NCBI GenBank assembly: GCA_033064195.1
Contig: JARBJD010000223.1
Coordinates: 1 to 64,000, forward strand
Direction of reading: 5' to 3'
Length of the DNA: 64,000 nucleotides
Source of the DNA: Blattamonas nauphoetae
Lineage: Eukaryota; Preaxostyla; Oxymonadida
Every line of letters begins with the position of its first letter. Position 1 is the stretch's first letter. The notes under the pieces were generated by a model, which worked only from the letters and a program-made list of their open reading frames with translations, did no database searches and was not told where the DNA came from. The translations under genes and the position numbers were made by a program. Below, in pieces: positions 10,520-21,924 of this stretch.

Positions 10520-10550
10520 TTTATCCAAATTAAAAAATTGAATAAAAAAA
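10520..10550 (-). promoter_or_regulatory. AT-rich upstream motif of the three-repeat gene
   Basis: On the minus strand a TTTTTTTATTCAATTTTTTA patch followed by ATTTGGATAAA abuts the ATG at 10519. The layout equals that at 7078-7106. Confidence 0.45.
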
Positions 10551-10757
10551 GAAATCGACTTTGTTTTCTGAAAGCACTCAAAATTTGCTTCAAAAAAGAC
10601 GCTTCAAAAGAGGTCCAAATATTTGACATATTTTTGGAATTTAGGTCAAATATTGACATCGTCAAAATGCATAAAAGACTTTTAGTTCAAGATTCAAAAG
10701 TGGGTCAATCGGAATTGAGATTTGACTTCTATTTATCGATCGAGACCAACGTGGTTC

Positions 10758-11000
10758 TTAATTCTTCTCTATAACTACTATTCTTCTCCATGGCTTGTTC
10801 GTTCCGTCTTCGTGGATTGGTACTGTGAATGCTGTTCTCCAATCTGAGCTTCCGATGGTGACGGGGTTGATTTGGATAAGGGAGTTTTGAGTGATTCTGT
10901 GAACATTTCTATGGAATGTTTGAAGAGATGAGCGATTCTCAATCAAATAAGGGATGCGTGGGTTCGTAGTATCCACGAAGACTATTGTCCTCACAATCAA
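10758..11000 (-). pseudogene. Short gene fragment, faintly VPS13-like
   Basis: An open piece of 80 codons with stops on both sides. It contains V-D-T-T-x-P-x-I-PYLIENRSS followed by a W-R and a P-W-R-R segment. The PY-x-IENRS pattern recalls the adaptor-binding (SHR-BD) region of VPS13-like lipid transport proteins. The match is short and made from memory. It may mark the host sequence into which the virus-like element went. Confidence 0.25.
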
Positions 11001-12163
11001 AATTCATCGTCTACAATCCCGAAACTCATCATTTGTGAACTTTTTTCATTTTCAAAAAAAACATAGTAGTTGTCTCGATAATCACAGAATTGTCTCCTTT
11101 TTTTCGGTTTTTCTCTTTAATCGATGATTTATATCCGTTGTCTCACATAGAGACCTCTTTTTTTGTTGTTTTGCATCCTTTCCCTGCCTTTGAACATGTT
11201 TTGTAACAAAAAGTGTGCAAAAATGTGCTGATCTTAAAAACACCATTTCAAGCGCGATCATGCTTGAAATCCAAAAATTGACCTGTACTCTGTCTATTAA
11301 ACACTTGAACGATATTTAGGTGATTTTTCATTTTTTTCCACGCACATATATTATTTTCCACATTTCATTGAGAATCTCTCAGATTCTGTTCCAGTCAGTA
11401 AAGTTTGCATTCTAGTTCGCTTTATATTAGCAAATAAATGTTGTCCAAAAAGGTTGAATGGTCGATCAACCCGCCTCAAAATACTTTTAACTGTTTTTCA
11501 AATCTGTGTGCGCCTAAACAAGGAGCTCAGTAAAATTCTTTGTGTATCCTCCCTCAACTCACGATGTTCTTTGTGAATCAAAATCAGTTATGATGTAATT
11601 GAAGAAAATGGAAGTCCAGAATGTGAAAAGAATGGTGTGATTATCACTGGTATAAACGATCGTTTCAAGGAATAGAACCGTTCAATCGAACAATGGCTTG
11701 AAAACGGATGAAGCTGATCCACCCATCGAGCACACCTGGAAGGGCAGCTTGAAATGGAAGAGTGTGAGTGGATTCGATGTCGAGTGAGAGAGGGCCGAGA
11801 CAACGCCGACAGTGCCATCCAGCTGCCCTCACCGCATCTCCCTCCGTCCAGTCATCGCGATGCTTGCTGATACACACACACATACGCTTCGGATGATTCG
11901 GAGGGGCGAGGGGCGGGCGAGCTGGTGTTGTCGCTGTGCTTCGTCCAGACATCTACGACAGACCGACCGACACTGAAGAGACAGCAAGAGAAGCAGAATC
12001 AGAGACGCAGGCAGAAGAACAGAGAAAAAAGTCTTCGCCTTCTCTCTCTCTTCTCCTCCTCTCCTCCCTCGCACTCCCTTTCCTCATTCCCTCATCCACT
12101 CCCTCCCCTGGTCTCTTTCCCTCGCTTTCTGCTCTGCTCCTCCCTCCACTCTCCCTTCCCTCC
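11001..12163. other. Intergenic stretch
   Basis: AT-rich and featureless to about 11,600, then rising in GC towards the protease gene. Several overlapping open frames appear in the GC-rich part (11,588-12,160), but none has recognisable domains. Nothing firm is seen. Confidence 0.4.
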
Positions 12164-13859
12164 TCACTCCCCAACATACAAAGTGTAGTGTCCGCCCTGC
12201 GCCATCCCGACATGGTTGATCGTCCCCGCCAGCTGATACGGCGTGTCTGGCATCGGCACTGCAATCCCCGTCCGACGTTCGAAGTCGGCGAAGGCGGAGC
12301 GGAGCAGCGTGCTGTCGATGGCTGCAGGAATCGACACTTTCGAGCTGTCCTTCCGAGAGAACGCTGAGAACCTGAAGTTCGATCGAGAGAAGTCTGAAAA
12401 GAGAGGAAGGCAGCGAGAGTGAGACAAGACGGACGAACGATCTCAGAACCAGAAACAGCACAAAACAAGAAAAGACTTTCTCCACTCTCCACACGCAGAA
12501 ACAGCACTTTCGGCCACGCAGCCACAAACTCGCCGTGTGTCACTGTCTGCCCCGCTCGCCCGCAGCACGAGCACACAAACCCCTCGACCTCCGAACACAC
12601 TGCCATCTCCGCCAGCAGCGTCTCGATCCGATGGGCGTGGCCGAACGAGAAGAAGGGCGTGGGCGGCAGGGGCAGCGAGAGGGCAGTGAAGGCATGCAGC
12701 GACACACGCGCCTGTCCACACGAGTGGCACAGAACGGTCCCTCCGAGCAAGCCGGTGCAGCTGTCGCGGATGGGCGTGCGGGGTGTTGCTTGGAAGGACG
12801 CGAAGAGCGACGAAAGAAGAGCGAGGCGCTGGGCGGTCGGCTGGTTCGGTCTGAACACAACAACAAGCTCGGAAGCGTCGTCCGCGCGTGCTTCGGCGGC
12901 GGAAGCAATCTCATCGTCGGCGGATGCGATGGGCATTGTGGTCTCGTCCAGCACGTCGAGAAGAGCGAGGAGGGCTTCGTGGCTGTCGTTCTGTTTGAAG
13001 CCCACAAATTGAGGATTCACTATTCCGAGGTTCTTGTGCAGATGGAACATCAGCTGCTCCACTTCCCGGAAAGGAAGAGGCTGTGGGTAGGTTGTGAGGA
13101 AGGCGAGCGCGTCTTGCACGTCTTCGCTGAGTCTCAACATCGAATCGAACTTGCGTTGAGTGATGTGTGTGTTTGATGTCTTTTGTGCGGACGAGGTGTG
13201 GGTCGCAATTTATAGGCTGTTTGCAACAGATGGAGAAGGATGGGGGCATGTGCCAGAGCTTGGAGAGCTGAGTTCAGATAGCACGAACTTCCGATGTTCG
13301 GGAGGCCTGATGTAGGGTGCTGGAGAAACAAAGAGGAATGAGAATGCTGAAAAGATGGTCGAGGAGATGGTTGGGTGAAATGAGAGGGAGTGTCGAGCTG
13401 GTTATGGAGAATGGTCGACGACGTTATTGAGCTGTGTTGTTCTGGGGACTTTGTGTTGATTCTGGAATCATCACTGAGCGAGGGCTCATGCAATGAAGAC
13501 ATGAAGGCTTTTGAGTGATGTGGATCAACTGTGGGGGACATATCGAGAGAGTAGCGATGGTCACTCGTTGACTGTCCCACTTTTTCAGTTGCAGAAGGTT
13601 TATCAAGAGATTGGACAAGGGCAAAGGCTTCGATTCTACCGCCTGAACTTTCGAGTTTTGATTCCGGTGTAGTATGTCGTGTTTTGAGAGGAGAAGTCAA
13701 CGAGACATTTCGTGTGTATGTATCATCTTCAGGGACAAGGTCCGGGACCAAGGAGGAATAGGGGGACTTCAATCGAAAGGGAGATTTCCATTGAGGTTCA
13801 TTTTTGATTGTTCGGCGCATTTTCGAAGAGAGGAATTGATCATACCCACGAAAGTCCAT
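12164..13859 (-). CDS. Ubiquitin-specific protease (USP/UCH family)
   Basis: Removes ubiquitin from proteins through a Cys-His papain-like fold. The Cys box GLPNIGSSCYLNSALQAL (around 13,250-13,305) and the His box YQLAGTINHVGMAQGGHYTLYV near the end are plain. Between them are a QNDSHEALLALLDVLDE segment (the QDAHEFL-type box) and two Cys pairs (CHSCG, CSCCG) of the USP zinc finger. A 101-bp intron (12,394-12,494) joins PKVLFLH to FSRSNF. A second junction near 13,150 between the Cys-box exon and the next exon needs an intron or a frame change that I could not place. The start at 13,859 is chosen because the divergent gene begins at 13,876; 13,820 is an alternative. About 12.0-13.1 kb is markedly GC-richer than its surroundings. 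Confidence 0.85.
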
Positions 13860-13875
13860 CGATGACAAAAGAACC

Positions 13876-14696
13876 ATGAAGTTCTCTGTCATCTTTATCA
13901 TTGTAACAACCTACTCCTTTTTAGTACCGACTTCCTTCACTCCGATTGACTTTAAGCCATACACCTCCGAATTGGCCCGTGTGAACGTGGAAATGGTTTT
14001 GTGGGACAACTCCGGAGCGCTCGTCTCCTGTGAGAATCTGCTGGAAGGAAGAGGATCACTCAAGCTCGGCCACCTGTTTCATGCCGAATTTGAGTGTGAT
14101 TCAGTGCACAACCACAAAACCGTCTCATTTTCGGAAGCGAGATGCATCAACACGACCGCCGAGTTTGGTTTGTCATGCCCTCCCCTTCCCATGTTTCCGT
14201 TCAGCTGACCTCGAAAAGCCCGGCTATCAATCTGTTGTCCTCTCATTCCCGCCATTGCAGGCGTATGGAACGTGGCACATGACTGCTCGTTTTTCTTGCC
14301 GAGCTGACGACACAACCTTCGTGTCGTCGAGAAAGCCCTTAAAGCAGAATGCAGATTCTCCATGCAACGGCAGAGCACTCTCAATTCCGCTTTCCGTGGC
14401 GCCTGTCGACGAAGAAGGCGCGACAATCGTCCCAACACAACAATTATCCACGACCGTTCGCACCAACGGTGTGTTCTTGCATGCTTTCGTTCATTTTTGC
14501 AGAAAATCTTGGGATTGTTCTCGGAATCGTGCTTGGGTGTGTGGTTCTTGTGATTCCTGTTGTGCTGTTCTTTATTGTTCCGTGGTGGGGCTCGTGCCGG
14601 ATCAGTCTTCAGGAATCCTGCCCATGCTTTGAGCTGGTCAAAGCGAAGAAGATCAAAAGGCAGATTGCACGTTCGTATCTCCCGAACAGAGAATAA
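13876..14696 (+). CDS. Signal-peptide single-pass membrane protein, unknown family
   Basis: Three exons (13876-14167, 14205-14468, 14503-14696) give 249 residues. The introns are only 37 and 34 bp and both end in CAG. The protein has a signal peptide (residues 1-20), an ectodomain of about 170 residues with six or more cysteines, one transmembrane helix (NLGIVLGIVLGCVVLVIPVV...) and a short Cys- and Lys-rich cytosolic tail. It is divergent from the protease, with 16 bp between the start codons, so the two probably share a promoter. No family was recognised. Confidence 0.75.
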
Positions 14697-15265
14697 CCCC
14701 AGCCTCCCTTTATCCATTTGTGTGTTTGCTTGACACTCGTCTCATTCGTCTTGTATCGGAGTCACACTTCATTGAGAGAGTTATTGCATTGATTCACTCG
14801 TTTCTGAGTCATCAAATTCTGAATGTTGGGTGTGATCCCGACTCGTTTCTATCTGTTGAATGGAGCTTCTTCTTCACTTGGAGTGATTCCTGTTTCATCT
14901 CCTCTTCTTATTCCCTTCTTTCTGTTACCATCTCCTTTACCGACCTGGTCATCTGTGAAGTTGAGGGTGAACAATTCTCTTTTCATCCTTCACAAGTAAA
15001 ATGTATTTCCGAATTTGGAATCAGGATTTGATAAATAACTCTCCTGCGACATGATAAAACAACTGCAGTTGGGCCGGAGAGGAATAGACGAGATAAAATC
15101 AGTTTTTTCCCTTCGTCCAGTCGTTTCTTATCCATGAGCCGAGAACTCGGTTTGCAAAACGGTGTGTGGGATTGACTTGATGAGGCGATGATTTTCCCCA
15201 ACTCATTCTGAGAATTCAACGAAGCTCCTGTTCGATATGACCAGAAACACAAAAGACGGAGTCAA
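14697..15265. other. Intergenic stretch
   Basis: Lies between the ends of two convergent genes. No coding region, repeat or RNA gene was recognised. Confidence 0.5.
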
Positions 15266-16059
15266 TCACCATTTCACTTCCATCATCTCATCTGAGATTG
15301 GTGTTGGTTGGGAGAGACGAGAAATGTTGTCAATTCGGAAGGATGTTTCAGGTTTCCAGACAGAAAACTGAAAAAAAGTGAAAATGGAGTGAAAAGAGAA
15401 TCAGACTCCAATTCGTACTGATGAAGGGAGTTCTGACATGTAATGCTGTCCAGCCCGGCCATTCTTAAAGAATTGCAGTGTTCGAGGTGTTGAGTCAAGA
15501 TCAACTTCCATTCGAAGACAAGCCCCTTCTTTCAGAAAAGAGGTGCAATCTTCAAATGAATCTGAGGATGGAGTGCTGAACCAGAGAGTTCCATAGTTGT
15601 CGAGACTGACAGAGTCTGAGAAGATGAGAAATGAGAAAAACAGACTTTCGACATTCAATCCAAGTGTTTTATCGGTTTTCGGAATTGGAGATGTGGAATC
15701 CATCAGTCCAAAACGAATGTAACCATCTGATCAAACAATGAGGAGGAAGCAAGCATACTTGACGTCGAGAGAATCGTGATCGTGATTGAGATAATTCCAG
15801 AAGTGAAGGGTTTGGAAAGAACGACTGAACTCCAAACAGGATATCCATCGTCATCTTCACGAAACGCTGTGCGAGTGAAAATCGTGCGGTTGATGGAGAA
15901 ATGCGACTGATTCGTGAAATCGAGCAATGGAAGCTTTGGAAGTGGACGAGGTGGTCGGTTCAGCAGAGATGCAGAATAATATGGTGAATTTGTTTGGTTC
16001 TCGGTTTGGTAGGTGCGCTTATCTTGGCAAACGAGACATCGCCAAAGCGCGTTGCCCAT
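15266..16059 (-). CDS. SPRY-domain protein, copy A
   Basis: Three exons (16059-15759, 15726-15407, 15367-15266) give 240 residues. Introns are 32 and 39 bp; the first starts GTATGC and ends TTTGATCAG. The protein is almost entirely a B30.2/SPRY-type fold: FTNQSHFSI, Y-P-V-W-S-S-V, FTSGIISITI, I-R-FGLMDS-x-SP, then the family hallmark C-x-RMEVDLDSTPRTLQFF followed by a short G-x-A-x-x-H-Y segment and PSSVRIG, ending SFRIDNISRLSQPTP. SPRY domains bind proteins, but the partner is unknown. It is the only copy here besides D without an insertion and so serves as the template for the family. Exon 2 is 320 bp, as in C and D. Confidence 0.85.
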
Positions 16060-16335
16060 ATCTCAAGGATTTATGGTAAGATCGAACCATGTCGTGAAAA
16101 TACAAATTAAGGAGGCAATAGAACATTGAATGGATACGAGTGAATTTGAAAAACAAGAAACGCATTCATGAGAGTTATTCTGGACAAGTTGTTGCGATTC
16201 TCCGTTTCAATCCCAAATATATCGTTCTGTGTCGGAGTCTCTTCTGGGTCGATTGCTGTGAGGGTGTTCAACCAGATGAAAAGGACAGAACTGCGGACAA
16301 CTCGAGATCACGACCAAACCAGCCTTCGCTCGCGT

Positions 16336-18590
16336 TCATCTGTTCGGAGCATTCATTCCCAACAATCTGCTCGTTTTGTGGGAATTGTCCAAAATCAGAC
16401 GCGCGGTTCCTCTGCTCGTCTCGTCGATCTGGTTGCAGCATCGCTGTTCCACGATTTCTTGAAAGCCTTCCGAGAACAGGCCGACCAGCTCTGCCTTCAT
16501 CTCCTTCTTCGCATCGACCCCATTTTCGGTCCAAAAACGCGTGAGTTGACAGACAACGTCCAAAAAGTGTCCATTCGTGATGTCGTTCACACAAGTTGGC
16601 AGTGACCCAGTAATCGTCGTGGCGAGCGGCAGAGAGAGAACGAAATCCAGCGCAGGTCGATGATATCCACCGATCCGGACGAGCTGATGAAGGACAACCA
16701 CGAAAGTGGAACACTGCGGGGCAATCGCAAGCGAGGTGTGGTGTGTGCACAGATGGAAGAGGTATCCTTCCGAGGCACCCACAACTTCCTCATAGTCCCC
16801 TCATCAGGCCGTACATGTTCATCAGGCCGTACAACAACGATTTCTTGCTGATTTATATTTTTATCATTTCATTAATCGAGTTATTGGTAATATGTGACTT
16901 TTTGGATGATTTATTTGGATCAATGGGTTCATTTTCAAATCAAATGCTGAATGCACAAACATCAACAATCTCAGAGTTTGTTAGGCGCATCAACATTGAG
17001 TCTCAAGACCTCCCTCCCCGCTAATTCAACAGATGTGTCTTTGTATGTCTGAAATTCAGCTCTCCTTCCATGATCTCCTCTGTGAAGTTTTTACCATGAA
17101 TATGCCGTTTCTCATCAATTTCTCTCATATTTTAAACTTTTTTGATAAAATCTTGATTTCTAGCTGGTCCATCAATACGGAACAAGTTGCTTCCAACCAT
17201 CCGTTCACAACCCAACTTTCGAACCTCGTCCTGTATCCGATCCAACCACTCCCCGACCTTGTTCGAAGTTGATTGACCACACACCCGCCACTCTCTTCGC
17301 CTCACTCGTGGTTGCACAGCAAGGACAAGCAAAACGTCAAATTGGTTGTGCTTCGAATTTGGAGGCCATACAAACGGAATGACTCATCACAAATGGATTT
17401 TCAGAGATTGTTCTTTTTGTTTTTGACGATGCTGGCCAAGTCGGGACGACAGATCAATCCCAACTTCATCCGAATCTCCCATCATCCGATGAAGGACAGT
17501 GACGAACCCTCCCTCCCTTACAAACACGATCTGGTCGCCCTTCAATGGATAATCCACAGTCATTCCGCGTCTCGCCACGGATCACGTTCGATCTCTCAAG
17601 CTGAGTGCACAGCAGGACAGTTGATGACCACTTGATGAAGATCTCCATCGATCCCCACCCAACATCCACTCTCGTCTCCAGCCATTCGAACTTCATTTTT
17701 TCCACTCCCTTGTCATTTCCAGCGTCTTTCTTCCCTAAAAGCACAGACGGTGTCAAACCTAAGACAGTTGTCATTTTCAGTCTTTTAACCAGTTTTCCAC
17801 CATCTTATGGTTGATCCCTACCCCAGTGTTTCATTTCAAGATTTTTTAGTTGGTTTCAATCATTGTTTTCGCAAAGGGAAGGATGAGGTGGATAAAAAAA
17901 TGAATGGATTGATCAGTCGATAACTTTGCCTAGAAGTGAACAATTTGAGATTCGACATCTGTTTTGTCACGTGTAATGTTCGATTGTTCATCTATATCCT
18001 TGGTACTACTTGATGAACAAGTACGGGTTGATTGGGGGACTATCAAACACTGCTTCACGAACCTCCAGCTGCTCCGAAGGTTCGTCGAACTCCAGTCTGT
18101 CCAGCCCTGAAGGCGTCGACAGCCAGAGCAGGTGACACACGATGTCCATCAAGCACAGATGGATGTCGTCCGCTTCCGGAAAAGTCAGTGTCGTTGGTTT
18201 GAGAGCTGACATCATGTTTGAGACGAGTCCGTGATCGACGAGGGCCAGTTTCTGAAAAGGAGAACAGGCGACGACGAGGCTTCGCAGGAACTCCATCGAC
18301 GCAGTCACAAGTTGTTGATTCGGCAACGGAAGAAGAATCTTGACTGATTCCACAAATTGTGGGACGTGTCTCTTTGAAGGCATGAAACTAACCCAAACGT
18401 GAAAACCCGCTTCTTCGTCGTCCTTGATCACTATTTCATTCAGAAACTTCACAGCTTTTATTTCCAACGAGCTATCAAACAGATCAGGACCTTTTGCTAT
18501 AACTACAAGTGACTCGAATATCGCAACTTTTTCATCAATCGAATCGTGGTTGTTTTCTGAGCAATTAAGGAATGCTGAGAAACGTGATAG
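16336..18590 (-). pseudogene. ARM-like repeat family gene, split by a DNA element
   Basis: The N-terminal part (about 18,590-18,046) reads D-E-K-V-A-I-F-E-S-L, then EIKAVKFLNEIV, a QQLVTASMEFLRSLV helix pair and HLCLMDIVCHLLWLSTPSGL. The C-terminal part (16,792-16,336) continues with YLFHLC, YHRPALDFVLSLP and an EGFQEIVEQ helix, ending MNAPNR. All-helical repeats of this kind form scaffolds; the family is large in some metamonads (from memory). Leaving out the element at 16793-18042 and one TCA joins the halves in frame as REAVFEEVVGASEGYLFHLC. I found no good start codon; it may lie beyond an intron near 18,600. Confidence 0.7.
16793..18042. mobile_element. 1,250-bp TAGT-type DNA element in the ARM-like gene
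   Basis: Left end TAGTCCCCTCATCAGG; the right end, read inward on the minus strand, is TAGTCCCCCAATCAAC. It is flanked by TCA at 16790-16792 and 18043-18045. Each end has a CCGTAC box (left at about 16,809 and again 18 bp further in), with TGTTCATCA between. Precise removal restores the host reading frame, so both the ends and the 3-bp target duplication are well supported. No transposase is visible, so this is a non-autonomous member of the group that includes 19578-20530 and 21573-34704. Confidence 0.85.
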
Positions 18591-18855
18591 GAAAGAATGA
18601 CATGTCAGAATCAGTATTTGGATTTGAAACCGTTTGACTTGTCAGTCGAGCATGCATTGACAAAGAGATGTTCCATAAGGACTCATTATGGGATATCTTG
18701 AATCTCGTTTTGATAGCATTTTCACTTTGACACAAGGATTTAATAAATCACTACTATTATTTGGAGTGGGTTTCGCTTAACTCTGTCATTCATGACAACT
18801 AAACTTGGGTCTGATCAAAATTTGAAGTCTTTGCATTCAGATTTCTCCACGATTA

Positions 18856-20560
18856 ATGGATATTGGTCTTTCCATATCCAGCTACTGTTCAACGTCATCA
18901 ACGAAGCCACATCCTCCAACACCTCTCCTGACCCTTCCTCCTCTGACATTCACCGATCCCTCGCATTTCTCCGTCATACACACCACTATCACCCGAACAG
19001 AGTTTAGGACGGATGACAATGGATATTCTCTTTGGAGCTCTGCACTTCTTACTGACCCATTCACATCTGGAATCGTCTCAATCACATTGACGATTCTATC
19101 GCTTCCATGTCTGCGCGATTTCTCCATCATCCTTTTCAGCATTATTTTCGAGTATCCGTTTTGGTTTGATGGACTCCAACAACCCCTTCCCTGCACTTGG
19201 TGAGGAAATTGGATTGAATGTTAGCTGTCTATTGTTCTCACTTCTCATCTTCTCAGACTCTGTCGGTCTCAGCCCAGATGGTAGTCTCTACTACAACACT
19301 CCATCATCCGATTCATTTCGTCGGAGTAACTTTCCCCAGATTGAAGGCGATTGTGTCCGAATGGAAGTTGATCTCGACTCAACACTTCGAACACTGCAAT
19401 TCTTTGTGAATGGCGAGGCTGGGGAACGTTACATGTCAGGAATCCCTTCATCAGTGCGAATTGGAGTCTGATTCTCATTTATCACATTCCTCTCTTTTTC
19501 AGTTTTCTGCCAAGTATCAAGGAATATCGTTCCGCATTGACAACGTTTCTCGCCTCTCACGACCAACACCAATATCATAGTCCCGTGTATAACCCGGACT
19601 TGTTGTTCAAACCGAACAAATCATCTGTTCCGGCAGAAAGGACTTCTTTTACTGTTCTGGTGAAGAGGGGCATCTAAACACCCCTTTTTCGATGATTTCT
19701 GATCGATCTTTCCATTGATTCCTCTTTTCGTCCAATACTTTCTCAGATTGATAATACACCTTCTTTTTGTGTCAAATACTCGTGAAGTGAATTATAGAAA
19801 AACATTCAGTGCTTAAATTTGCTCTTTGGCCATTCGCAATCGTCATGATGGATTTTTGACTGTATCGCTCCTCGTATTCCGAGATGATCGATTGTATGGA
19901 AGTGAAGTTGTCTGTTTCAAGTGTTTTTTCCTCCATCGTCCATTTGTGCAAGGCATTTCCGTTTTCTGAGGATGAACACAGGCCCATGTCGTTGTCATCG
20001 AAGTAATGTCCAATTGTGCCTATAGAATCGAACATGAATGATAAAGCACTTTCCCATTGCTGCAATGTTATTTGAATGTGGGAAGGACCCCTTTGAGATA
20101 TGATCAACCAGTCTGCATTTCAGTGCGCATGATCAATCCGATAGAAGAGAGTAGATCTTCCCAGATTAACACCCAGGTTCTTTCAAGAAGAATGGGAGGA
20201 GGTCTTGTTGTGTGGAAGCTCATAGAATCTTGTCCAAAAGGAGAAGTTGGGATTACCATTCTTGAACGAAAGCCCAATCTTGAAGGACGAATGGGAGAAA
20301 TCGAAGTATTTCTGAGAAATAAAACGTGTTTCTGAGCGACTGGAGTTCAGACATGGATCATGGAATGTTAGAGAACTTTGAATTTTGAATTGAATCCCAT
20401 ATTCCCCCAAATTCAATCATAAGAACGTAACAATGAAAAAGAAGGCAAGAAAAGGATTGAAAAATACAGAATAACTCGAAAATTAGTTTTGTTCGGTTTG
20501 AACAACATGTTCGTTTTTAGCACGGGACTATCAGAAAAGCTGAAGGAAGTCAAATGGTGA
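18856..20560 (+). pseudogene. SPRY-domain protein, copy B, split by a DNA element
   Basis: Exons 18856-19108 and 19140-19465, with a third exon at 19503-19577 that resumes at 20534-20560 behind a 953-bp insertion. Introns are 31 and 37 bp. Leaving out the insertion gives 226 residues with the full family pattern (FTSGIVSIT, FGLMDSNNP, VRMEVDLDSTLRTLQFF, PSSVRIG, SFRIDNVSRLSRPTPIS, EKLKEVKW). The rejoined last exon is 102 bp, exactly as in A and C. As it stands, translation meets the TAG made by the first bases of the insertion, so the protein would lose only its last eight residues and could still fold. It is divergent from the ARM-like gene, with about 250 bp between. Confidence 0.8.
19578..20530. 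mobile_element. 953-bp TAGT-type DNA element in SPRY B
   Basis: Left end TAGTCCCGTGTATAACC; right end, read inward, TAGTCCCGTGCTAAAAAC. Both ends continue to a shared TTGTTCAAACCGAAC box. Target duplication TCA at 19575-19577 and 20531-20533. An open minus-strand piece (19772-20107) has no recognisable domain. It is non-autonomous. Removal restores both the reading frame and the family's exon length. Confidence 0.88.
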
Positions 20561-20829
20561 CTTTTCTCGTTCAGCAGCTCAGCCCTCTCGTCCATGCCGA
20601 ATTGTGATGAGGACGAAGTATTTTCACACTTCAATCTTCTTTTTCAACCCTTTCAGCACTTCTTGTTTATTTTCCCTTTTGTTCCTGTTCTTCCATGATC
20701 TCTTCTCTTCCCGAAGCGTCAGAAACTCTGTTCCAAAATATCTCCCGCGCGGCCCTGTCCATCCTTGCCGCGATCCAATTTTGCGGGCTTTGGGTGAGGA
20801 CCGTCTGGAATAGCCAACAAGTTGTCCAG

Positions 20830-21086
20830 AATCGCAGAAATAAGGTCAAAGTCAAGCCGATCACTGGAATCAGATGTTTTTCCGAAATGCGACGGTGATC
20901 ACAGTTGCGCATCGATTGGTGACAGTTGGGGACGCAGACCTGATTGTGGTGTTGGAGAGGGGGAGAGTGGTTGAGGTGGGAAGTCCCGCTGTGCTGCTTC
21001 GGAAGAGAAGGAAGGGATGTGAGAAGGGATTGGGGTTTGTAAAGGCGGAGAGGGAAGTTTGTGAAGGATTGGATTCTTGTTTTTGA
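20830..21086 (+). pseudogene. ABC-transporter ATPase fragment
   Basis: The segment FFRNATVITVAHRL followed by V-x-DADLIVVLERGRVVE-x-GSPAVLL is the H-loop region and C-terminal end of an ABC ATPase of the MRP/MDR type. The Walker A, signature and Walker B motifs are not found upstream, where only about 250 bp separate it from SPRY B. It is therefore a gene tail left by rearrangement or capture, not a working transporter. Confidence 0.7.
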
Positions 21087-21924
21087 AGTGGTATTAAGTC
21101 ATCTCTCTTATCAATGTTCATTTATTCAACTTGCTCAGACGATGATACTCTTTTTTTAATTATGTGTCGGATCATCTTAACCACCAATTGTCTCATGGGA
21201 ACAACAACGTCTTATGTGCTAAATCTGTTTCAACATCCTCGATCATCACATTCTTCAGCTTCACATGCTCCTGCACCTCTCACAACGCTTCCATCGCTTG
21301 TTTTCACAAATCGTTCGCATTTCTCCATCCACCGCACGAGAATCTCCGCCAACGTGCGTCCCTGTTCTTACAAAGCTACTGACTGTTGGAGTTCTGTTAT
21401 TTTCTCCAGCCCATTCACATCTGGAATTTTCTCAGTCACACTCACGAATCTCTTGTCACCGTGTATGGTTGGTTCCTCCTCATTGTTTGATCAGTTGAAC
21501 CTGTCAGTTTTGGTTTGATGGATTATTCATATCCAATTCCCAAAATTGGTGAAGCGCTTGGATGGAACGTCATAGTACCCGGACAAACCCGTTAGAGCGG
21601 ATATACCCGTTAACCATTCCACATGGGTCGAAATTATTCGCTTTCAAGAAAAGTTCGATCCAATTTCTCCGAACCCATATTTTTCATTTTTTGAATTTCT
21701 CCGTATCACCCCTTTCGATCAAAGCGTGTTTTGTTGAATAAGGATAATTTGAGCATAATCAGCCACAATTTCACACCAAGAAGTCCAGCTGGGAACCCAA
21801 TCCTGCTTCCAGGTTCATCAAGGATGCCGAAAAGGTCATCCAGGAGGAGAGGGCTGACCCCGTTCAACTCTGTGAAGAGCCTGGCGGAGAAAGTCAGGTA
21901 TCTTGGTGTGAAATGGTGAAGTGA

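Larger units (their letters stand above)
1..10750. mobile_element. Polinton-like / virus-like element (right part)
   Basis: The stretch holds two small MAPG-start proteins, a capsid-like protein with a broken paralogue, a protein with an S74 intramolecular-chaperone domain, repeat proteins and a shared AT-rich upstream motif. This gene set is typical of Polinton-like viruses and Mavericks integrated in protist genomes. No polymerase, integrase or packaging ATPase lies in view, so the element must run off the left edge if it is whole. No terminal repeat was found, so the right limit is only an estimate, placed where element-style genes stop. Several genes are open and at least one is broken (about two breaks), which suggests a moderately old copy. 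Family assignment is inference from gene content. Confidence 0.6.

Noticed and set aside
12419-13176. Long plus-strand open frames opposite the protease
   Set aside because: They arise from high GC in the antisense of a clear USP gene; no domain and odd composition.
17033-17800. Gene pieces inside the 1,250-bp element
   Set aside because: Short open frames on both strands overlap without any recognisable domain.
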